Origin: an uncultured bacterium
GTDB lineage: Bacteria; Planctomycetota; Phycisphaerae; Sedimentisphaerales; Anaerobacaceae
Length of the DNA: 25,504 nt
Reading direction: 5' to 3'
NCBI GenBank assembly: GCA_913009865.1
Contig: CAJVYK010000007.1
Location: forward strand, 1 to 25,504
Below, in pieces: positions 6,614 through 13,123 of the stretch; the stretch's first letter is position 1; every line of letters begins with the position of its first letter. Both the position numbers and the translations under genes were made by a program. Below the pieces are notes generated by a model. It was given only the letters and a program-made list of their open reading frames with translations, searched no databases and was not told where the DNA came from.

Positions 6614-8548
6614 ATGGCTCATCAACATTTACATTTTAAGGAAGATATTGCCGTTGAATATACTCACGGCAAGCAGATTCGCATAAGTATGGCTTTGCTG
6701 GGGACATTGGCCGGCGGAGTGCTGCTGATAAACAGCCGGTTAGCCGGGTTTTTTTATGGCAGCGATAGTTTCAACACCGAGTTTTTGGCTATGGCCGCCG
6801 CAATACTGCTCGGCGCCCCCATCGTGCTTCACGCAATAAAGAGTCTTATAAAAAGACAGTTGCATATGGATGAACTGGTGGCTCTTGCAGTAATCGCCGC
6901 CTTTGCCACTCAGAACTACGTTACCGCAGGTATCGTTGCATTCTTTATGCTCTTAAGCGAGCTCATCGAAACCCGCACCGCCCTGGGCGCTCGTGCTTCA
7001 ATTGAATCGCTGATAAGACTGACACCTACAAAGGCGAACCTGCTCGACAGTGAAGTGGGGGAAAAAGAAGTAAAAGTCAGCGCCCTTCAGCAGGGCGATT
7101 GCATCCGCGTCCGTCCCGGCGATAACATACCTGCCGACGGCGAAGTTACGAAAGGACTAAGCTCGGTTAATGAAGCCACGATAACCGGCGAATCCCTGCC
7201 CGTCGATAAGGTTCCGGGAATGCAGGTTTTCGCCGGCACAAGTAACCTTACCGGCGTGCTGGATATCACCGTAACCAAAGCCGGCAAAGATACGACTCTC
7301 GGCAAGGTTCAGTCGCTGATTATTGAAGCTGAGCAGACAAAAATACCGATTATGCGAATAATCGACCGCTATATTAAGTGGTATATACCAACTATCCTGA
7401 TGATTGCAGGAATAGTTTTGTTTTTCACCGGTGATATCAGCAGGGCGATTACGATACTTGTTATTTCCTGTCCCTGTGCGTTGATTCTGGCGACGCCGAC
7501 GGCAATGGTGGCGGCAATCTCCGCCTCTGCCCGTCTGGGCATCCTGATAAAAAATGTCGCTGACCTCGAAGTCGCAGGAAGAATGACCGCTATGGTATTT
7601 GATAAAACCGGCACCTTGACCACAGGCCGACTCTATGTAACAAAGCTCACACCAGCCGAAAATGTTGACCCCTCCGAATTATTAGCCGTTGCCGCCTCTG
7701 CCGAACAGATGAGCAAACACCCGGCAGCAAGAGCGCTGCAGGATGTAGCCAAAGAGGCGAACCTGTCTTTATCTGCGCCGGATATTTTTCAGGAAGTGCC
7801 CGGTAAAGGGGTAACAGCCGTGGTCGATTCGGCCAAAGTTATGGTCGGCAGAGACAGTTTTCTGAAGGAAAACAATGTGGATACAAGCGCGGTCACCGAC
7901 CCGAGTCTTCACGAGGAGCAGGGCTTTAGCACCCTTTATGTAGCAAAGGATTCGCAGTGCATCGGCTGGATTGGCCTGCAGGACAAAACAAGACCCCAGG
8001 CCAGGCATGCCGTCAGCGAACTGTTTGATATCGGCATAAAAAGGGTGACTATGCTCACCGGCGACAGGGACGAAGTCGCCAGCCGTGTTGCTGCTGAACT
8101 GGGCTGTACCGATTTTATGGCACATTGTCTGCCTCAGGACAAACTCTCGATTGTTGAACAAATTAAAAAAGACGGTCATACCGTTGTCGTCGTTGGAGAC
8201 GGTATAAACGACGCACCTGCTTTGGCAGCCGGCGACCTTGGAATCGCTATGGGTGCCGCCGGCAGTGATGTGGCCATAAACTCCGCCTCGATAGCCCTGA
8301 TGAGCGATGACCTGGAGAGGTTGCCTTTCCTTGTCCAGCTTTCTCGAAAAACAAGAAAGGTTATCAATCAAAATCTTGGCTTTGGAATAATGTTTATTAT
8401 TCTTGGTGTTGTTGCGGCGGCGGCGGCGTGGTTGACGCCGGTTTATGCAGCGATGCTGCACTTTGTCGGCTCATTACTCGTTATCTTTAATAGCGCTCGA
8501 CTTGTCCGCTACGGTGAGGAGCTTGACCACAAACCATTAGAAGCGTGA
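6614..8548 (+). CDS. P1B-type heavy-metal translocating ATPase (CPC type)
   Basis: A 644-residue P-type ATPase. Visible motifs are TGES (191-194, dephosphorylation), CPC in the ion-binding membrane helix (286-288), DKTGT with the phosphorylated D330, SKHPAAR (the HP motif of the nucleotide domain), MLTGDRDEVA and VGDGINDAPAL (near residue 528). There is no N-terminal HMA domain, only a short His-rich start (MAHQHLHF). In the last two membrane helices the Zn/Cd-pump Lys and Asp (ZntA K693 and D714) are not found. The final helix instead reads MLHFVGSLLVIFNSARL, with His near the Asp position, closer to the HxxG pattern of Co/Fe-type pumps. The exported metal is therefore unassigned. It presumably acts at the cytoplasmic membrane with the SPFH scaffold encoded upstream. 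The stop codon is in a GAAGCGTGA unit. Confidence 0.93.
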   Translation: MAHQHLHFKEDIAVEYTHGKQIRISMALLGTLAGGVLLINSRLAGFFYGSDSFNTEFLAMAAAILLGAPIVLHAIKSLIKRQLHMDELVALAVIAAFATQNYVTAGIVAFFMLLSELIETRTALGARASIESLIRLTPTKANLLDSEVGEKEVKVSALQQGDCIRVRPGDNIPADGEVTKGLSSVNEATITGESLPVDKVPGMQVFAGTSNLTGVLDITVTKAGKDTTLGKVQSLIIEAEQTKIPIMRIIDRYIKWYIPTILMIAGIVLFFTGDISRAITILVISCPCALILATPTAMVAAISASARLGILIKNVADLEVAGRMTAMVFDKTGTLTTGRLYVTKLTPAENVDPSELLAVAASAEQMSKHPAARALQDVAKEANLSLSAPDIFQEVPGKGVTAVVDSAKVMVGRDSFLKENNVDTSAVTDPSLHEEQGFSTLYVAKDSQCIGWIGLQDKTRPQARHAVSELFDIGIKRVTMLTGDRDEVASRVAAELGCTDFMAHCLPQDKLSIVEQIKKDGHTVVVVGDGINDAPALAAGDLGIAMGAAGSDVAINSASIALMSDDLERLPFLVQLSRKTRKVINQNLGFGIMFIILGVVAAAAAWLTPVYAAMLHFVGSLLVIFNSARLVRYGEELDHKPLEA

Positions 8549-8591
8549 CCTGTCGTCTGTAGGCCGGGGTACGAAACACAAGAAGCGAACT
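8540..8591. repeat. Degenerate GAAGCGTGA / TACGAAACAC repeat between the ATPase and the ABC gene
   Basis: GAAGCGTGA (8540-8548) encodes Glu-Ala-stop of the P1B ATPase. Further on, TACGAAACAC matches ten bases of the repeat block at 5281-5346. The copy looks decayed compared with those at 5281 and 11247. Confidence 0.5.
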
Positions 8592-9824
8592 ATGGAATAC
8601 GCAATTGAAACATTTTCTCTGACGAAAATTTTCTCCGACTGGTGGGGTCGGAACAAGGTTTATGCCGTTGACGACCTGAATTTACAGATTCGGTACAATG
8701 AGGTATTCGGCTTTTTGGGGCCGAATGGCTCAGGCAAGACGACCACCCTGAAAGTGCTGCTCGGCTTACTTTATCCGACAAAAGGAAAAGTCATTGTGCT
8801 GGGCGGCGACGGCTCTGACCCCAAAATCAGCGCCAGGATTGGGTTTCTACCCGAAGAGTCCTATCTTTACAGATATTTGAACGCCCGTGAAACCCTGGAT
8901 TTTTACGGTAGATTGTTTGGTCTGGAGCGCCAGGTGCGGAAGATGCGTATCGAGGCCCTGCTTGATATGGTCGGGTTAAAAGCCGTTGCAAACAGAGCGG
9001 TCGGAACGTTTTCGAAAGGTATGGCGCGCAGAATCGGCCTGGCACAGGCGCTGATAAACGACCCTGACCTGTTGATATTGGATGAGCCGACAACCGGGCT
9101 TGACCCTATCGGAACAAGACAGATAAAGGATTTAATCCTGGAGCTTGCAAAACGCGGTAAGACAATTTTGCTTTGCAGTCATTTGCTTGCCGACGTTGAA
9201 GATGTATGCGATAGAATCGCAATTCTCTACGGCGGCAAAATCCAGGCCAAAGGGCACGTCCGCGACCTCCTGCAGCAAACAGGTAAAAGACAAATTACTA
9301 CCGGCTCTATTAGTGATGCCGCTGTTGACAGGATAAAGCAGATAGTTCAGGAAGAACATGCTGACTGCGTTGTAACCTCCCCAATGGACAAGCTCGAGAC
9401 GTTTTTCATTAAAACCGTTGCTAAAGCTGGCCAGCAGGGCCGGCCCACGAGTGGTGTTGTTTCGGACGGTACCACGCAAATCAGCGATTTTCTTGTCTCC
9501 CAGTCTGCCGAAGAATCACGGCGGACCGAGATACTCGACAAATTAGTCTCGGCACCAGTATCCCGAGAAACTTCCACAAAGCATGTAACAGCCGTGCAGG
9601 CCGGAGCCGTTGAAACTTCTGAAACCGAACCTCAAAAGGAGTTGCTCAGCAAACTAACCGAGCCGGCTAAACCCGCCAAATCCAAACCCGTCGTTCGAAG
9701 TGAGAAAGTTAAAGCAGAGCCGGTTGTCCGCAGGACTCCTGTCGGAGAACCGCAAGCTGACCGGGAGCAGCAGGAGCAGACAAAAAAGGACGTTTTAGAC
9801 CGGCTCACAGGAAATGGCGAATAG
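8592..9824 (+). CDS. ABC transporter ATPase (ABC-2 exporter type) with a long C-terminal tail
   Basis: A 410-residue protein. The ATPase domain has Walker A GPNGSGKT (43-50), signature FSKGMARR (140-147, a variant of LSGGQ common in export ATPases), Walker B LLILDE (160-165), and the switch histidine in LLCSHLLADVEDVCD (H197). Typical export ATPases of this type are about 310 residues. The extra C-terminal stretch (about 285-410) is low in complexity and rich in Glu, Lys, Pro and Thr. It carries three spaced copies of a short motif: EILDKLV (313-319), ELLSKLT (350-356) and DVLDRLT (400-406). The permease follows 53 bases downstream and is the evident partner. The cargo is unknown. Confidence 0.92.
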   Translation: MEYAIETFSLTKIFSDWWGRNKVYAVDDLNLQIRYNEVFGFLGPNGSGKTTTLKVLLGLLYPTKGKVIVLGGDGSDPKISARIGFLPEESYLYRYLNARETLDFYGRLFGLERQVRKMRIEALLDMVGLKAVANRAVGTFSKGMARRIGLAQALINDPDLLILDEPTTGLDPIGTRQIKDLILELAKRGKTILLCSHLLADVEDVCDRIAILYGGKIQAKGHVRDLLQQTGKRQITTGSISDAAVDRIKQIVQEEHADCVVTSPMDKLETFFIKTVAKAGQQGRPTSGVVSDGTTQISDFLVSQSAEESRRTEILDKLVSAPVSRETSTKHVTAVQAGAVETSETEPQKELLSKLTEPAKPAKSKPVVRSEKVKAEPVVRRTPVGEPQADREQQEQTKKDVLDRLTGNGE

Positions 9825-9877
9825 AAGTTAACTGACAATTCCACAATGCCAATTGTAAATCGAAAATCGGAAGTTGA

Positions 9878-11245
9878 ATGATGCGTAGTATCTGGGCTGT
9901 TGCCACAAATACTATAAAGCAGGCCCTGCGGATGAAAATTGCCGCTGTCTTTATAATCCTCTTAATAGTCCTGCTGCCGGTGATGGGTGTCGCTATGACA
10001 GGCGATGGTACCCTGAAAGGCAGACTCCAGGCCTTTATAAGCTACTCTCTGTCGCTGACCAGTTTTTTGCTCTGTTTGCTCACAATAGCGGTCTCGGTCT
10101 ATTCGCTAACGAGCGACTTTGAGCAGAGACAAATATATACTGTTCTTACCAAGCCCATTCGCCGTTTTCAGCTTCTTTTCGGTAAGCTGCTCGGTGTAGT
10201 ATTATTGAATACAGCTTTGCTCGTTCTGTTTTCAGCCACAATATATGCCATTACTATTTACACGCCGAAATTTTCCGGTGCGACCAAAGCCCAGCTTGCC
10301 CAGCTCGATAACGAGTTTTTCACCGCCCGGGCCAGCTTAACCCCCGCTGAAGTCGATGTCACCGACGAGGTCCTTGATACCTACAGGAAACTCGAGAAAA
10401 GCGGCCAACTGCCTCAGGGGGGTTCGCGTCAAGAAATTATTGCCGAGCTTACCCGCCGGAAGCGACTTGAGAAGCGGGCTGCTGTGGTTGGTCGCGAATT
10501 GCTTTGGGAATTCCATAATGTTAAACCTCTCGACCCTAACCAGAGTTTGTTTATAAGATTCAAATACGATGTCTCGGTAAATCCTCCCGATTTGCACATT
10601 TTCAGCAGATGGATAGTGGGTGACTATCGACAGGTCGAATATGGAGCGAAAATTGAAACACCCATTTATACTTTCGACCGCAATGACCTCATTCGCACTT
10701 TTAACGAGATAGAAGTCCCCGCTGATGCCGTAGCAGAAGACGGCTACCTGGCTATTGGATTTTTCAACGTCCCTCTAAACAATACGCCGGTAATCTTTTC
10801 CCCTGAGGATGGCCTGGAGGTGCTTTACAAAGCCGACACTTTCACTGCCAATTTCCTAAGAGCGGTATCTTTAATCTTGTTTCGTTTGGTTTTCCTCGCT
10901 TGTTTAGGTATATTGGCTTCGACTTTCCTTTCGTTCCCTGTGGCCATATTGCTTTGTCTTGTGGTTTTCTTTACCGGAACTATCAGCGGCTTTATTGCCG
11001 AATCCTTTGACTATCTAAGTGGAAACTTAAGTAACGTGTATTCTTACACTATCAGGCCGGTCATTACACTTTTGCCGCAGTTTGATAAATTTAACCCCGC
11101 AAAATTCCTGGTCCCTGCGAGGATTTTGAGCTGGTCTTTATTGGCTAAAGCCGCCTTTTCTATGGTTTGTATTAAAGCGTTTTTTTTATTGCTTCTTGCC
11201 TTACTTATTTTCAGTTACAGAGAAATTGCAAAAATTATAATCTAA
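9878..11245 (+). CDS. ABC-2 type transporter permease with a large extracytoplasmic insert
   Basis: A 455-residue membrane protein. The N-terminal part shows the ABC-2 pattern (SIWAVATNTIKQALRMKI, one span, FEQRQIYTVLTKPIRR coupling helix, further spans to about residue 125). A hydrophilic block of about 200 residues (130-325) follows, including a helical part (DTYRKLEKSGQLPQ, RRKRLEKRAAVVGREL) and a beta-rich part (LFIRFKYDVSVNPP, YGAKIETPIYTF). At least three more spans close the protein. By membrane topology the block should lie outside the cytoplasm. It is likely paired with the ABC ATPase just upstream. GGAAG precedes two adjacent ATG codons (9878, 9881); either may be used. Confidence 0.88.
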   Translation: MMRSIWAVATNTIKQALRMKIAAVFIILLIVLLPVMGVAMTGDGTLKGRLQAFISYSLSLTSFLLCLLTIAVSVYSLTSDFEQRQIYTVLTKPIRRFQLLFGKLLGVVLLNTALLVLFSATIYAITIYTPKFSGATKAQLAQLDNEFFTARASLTPAEVDVTDEVLDTYRKLEKSGQLPQGGSRQEIIAELTRRKRLEKRAAVVGRELLWEFHNVKPLDPNQSLFIRFKYDVSVNPPDLHIFSRWIVGDYRQVEYGAKIETPIYTFDRNDLIRTFNEIEVPADAVAEDGYLAIGFFNVPLNNTPVIFSPEDGLEVLYKADTFTANFLRAVSLILFRLVFLACLGILASTFLSFPVAILLCLVVFFTGTISGFIAESFDYLSGNLSNVYSYTIRPVITLLPQFDKFNPAKFLVPARILSWSLLAKAAFSMVCIKAFFLLLLALLIFSYREIAKIII

Positions 11246-11246
11246 G

Positions 11247-11302
11247 GCGTGAAGCGAAACACGAGATACGCTTCACGAGATGCGAGATACGAGATACGAA
11301 CT
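11247..11302. repeat. Stem-loop forming repeat between the permease and the next gene
   Basis: CGTGAAGCG (11248-11256) and CGCTTCACG (11269-11277) form a perfect 9-bp inverted repeat with a 12-base loop. It is followed by GAGATGCGAGATACGAGATA up to the base before the next start codon. It belongs to the same family as 5281-5346. Confidence 0.75.
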
Positions 11303-13090
11303 ATGCGTTTACGTGACACAATAATTTGCTCTGTCGCTGTTTGTCTTGCAGTTGCTTTGCTTGTTACCGCTGGTATGCAGCTGGATTTCATAAATTCGGA
11401 GCGGCAGAAAATGAAGCTGATAAGTAATGAGCCTCTAACAAACGCCCCACCTTCACTGGCATTTGCGACCGTCGCAATGGGGGCTTTTCGCGGTCTGGTC
11501 GTGGATATCTTATGGCTGCGGGCTGACCGGCTCAAAGACCAGGGTCAATTCTTCGATGCGAAGCAAATTGCAGAATGGATAACCACCTTACAGCCTCGTT
11601 TTGCATCGGTCTGGGAGTTCCAGGCCTGGAATATGGCTTATAACATCTCCGTCGCCATACCCGCAACTCAGCCCCAGGAGCGATGGCGCTGGGTCAAAAA
11701 CGGCTACGAACTGCTCCGCGACAAGGGCATTGAACTAAACCCCAAAAGCATTTTGCTCTATCGCGAACTTGCCAGAATATTCCTGCACAAAATAGGCAGC
11801 GTATCGGACGATGCGCATAAGTATTACAAATTGCAATTGGCGATGGCAATGGAACCGCTAATCGGCTCCGCTGATAACCAAACATTTCGCGCACTCGCCG
11901 AAGCACCAACCGATTGGCGGCAGATTATAGAAGATGCCAATGTGGCCCCGCTGATTGCAGCCCTGAAATCTGCTGACAAGTCATTTTCCGATAGAGATGG
12001 GTTTGTGAGCAATTATTTGTCGTTGCGGCAGAACCCCGCCAGGTTCGACCCAGCCGCTTTAAAGGTAATAGACAATTTCAGAGGCACAGCAGCACTCAGG
12101 AAATTTGACATTTTCGCCAGGGCTTACCAGTTACGTAAAGTGTGGAAACTTGACCCTGTTTTAATGCAGGAATTGAATCAGCTTTACGGCCCTGTCGATT
12201 GGAATGACCCCAATAAACATTTGCCTTTGGATTGGAGGCATCCCGACAGTCACGCAATCTACTGGGCTGTCAAGGGCTTGCGAGTTGCCGGTAAAAAGGA
12301 ATATTCCGTAAATGAAACTAACACCGACCGGATAGTTGCTCATAGTTTGCAGGACCTCTTCCGCAACGGAAAAATGTTTATCTACGACGTACCGGCCGAA
12401 TCGCCTTCCGCCGGCGGGCGTGCTGTGCAGGATTCTAATTCGCAAGCACCGCCGATACGGATGAAGGAAGTGTTTTTACGACCGGATTTGAGGATGTTTG
12501 AGCCATACAATAAAGCTGCGATGGCAATTCTCGAAAAATACAAAGGCTTCAAGAGGAACAGCTACACTTCTTTGCAAAACGGCCACCGGAATATGCTCAA
12601 GAACGCCCTGCTTTCGTTCTATCAGGCGGGCCATATCCGCCAGGCACAGAAAATCTATAACCAGTTAAGGCAACTTTATCCCAGGGATGAGTTTAACGTT
12701 CCTCTTGTTGTTTTTGTAAGGAATCGTATCCGAAAAGAGCTTTACGGCATAGGCATAAATAACGCAAAAGAAATGATAGAGATGCTCCTGAGGGAAAGTT
12801 ACTTCAGATATGCAGTGCGTGATGACGATGAGGCATTTGGTAAAGAAAAAATGGCAAAAGAGGTTTATGACTATTACCAATCGGCATATTTAGATGAAAA
12901 CAGGATTAACCTGCCCGACTTTAAGTTATTAAGATACTTTGCACTTATCGATTTCCTTAATGACCGGCAGTATCCGCCTAACCTGAGACTCAATCTGCGT
13001 GGACGGATAAAAATCGAAAGGCCGGAACTTGCCAGACAGTTAGAGCAGCAGGAAAAAAAATTGCTTGAAAAAGCAAAAAGTGAAGAGTGA
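11303..13090 (+). CDS. Membrane-anchored protein of unknown function, probably helical-repeat type
   Basis: A 595-residue protein with an N-terminal signal anchor (IICSVAVCLAVALLVTAGM, about 7-25) and an otherwise soluble, mainly helical body. Features include GAFRGLVVDILWLRADRLKD, a tryptophan-rich stretch WITTLQPRFASVWEFQAWNM, and ELNPKSILLYRELARIFLHK. These resemble TPR-like packing, but I cannot name a domain. I believe similar proteins occur in planctomycetes next to ABC-2 exporters. The position directly after the ABC pair suggests an accessory role in export, by inference. ATG 11303 is preferred: the frame extends to a GTG at 11249 only through repeat sequence, and the shorter form gives a normal signal anchor. 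The last residues (SEE-stop) are in a GTGAAGAGTGA motif. Confidence 0.8.
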   Translation: MRLRDTIICSVAVCLAVALLVTAGMQLDFINSERQKMKLISNEPLTNAPPSLAFATVAMGAFRGLVVDILWLRADRLKDQGQFFDAKQIAEWITTLQPRFASVWEFQAWNMAYNISVAIPATQPQERWRWVKNGYELLRDKGIELNPKSILLYRELARIFLHKIGSVSDDAHKYYKLQLAMAMEPLIGSADNQTFRALAEAPTDWRQIIEDANVAPLIAALKSADKSFSDRDGFVSNYLSLRQNPARFDPAALKVIDNFRGTAALRKFDIFARAYQLRKVWKLDPVLMQELNQLYGPVDWNDPNKHLPLDWRHPDSHAIYWAVKGLRVAGKKEYSVNETNTDRIVAHSLQDLFRNGKMFIYDVPAESPSAGGRAVQDSNSQAPPIRMKEVFLRPDLRMFEPYNKAAMAILEKYKGFKRNSYTSLQNGHRNMLKNALLSFYQAGHIRQAQKIYNQLRQLYPRDEFNVPLVVFVRNRIRKELYGIGINNAKEMIEMLLRESYFRYAVRDDDEAFGKEKMAKEVYDYYQSAYLDENRINLPDFKLLRYFALIDFLNDRQYPPNLRLNLRGRIKIERPELARQLEQQEKKLLEKAKSEE

Positions 13091-13123
13091 AAAATTTTGT
13101 CTTTTTACTTTTCTTAATGCACA

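Noticed and set aside
7769..8461. Long open frame on the minus strand (230 codons) opposite the P1B ATPase
   Set aside because: Antisense to clear ATPase motifs (GDGINDAP region) with no family likeness of its own.
8592..9824. Pairing the minus-strand permease at 1203-2165 with this ABC ATPase
   Set aside because: The ATPase has a permease directly downstream; the distant permease is on the other strand and 6 kb away. A shared use is possible but unsupported.
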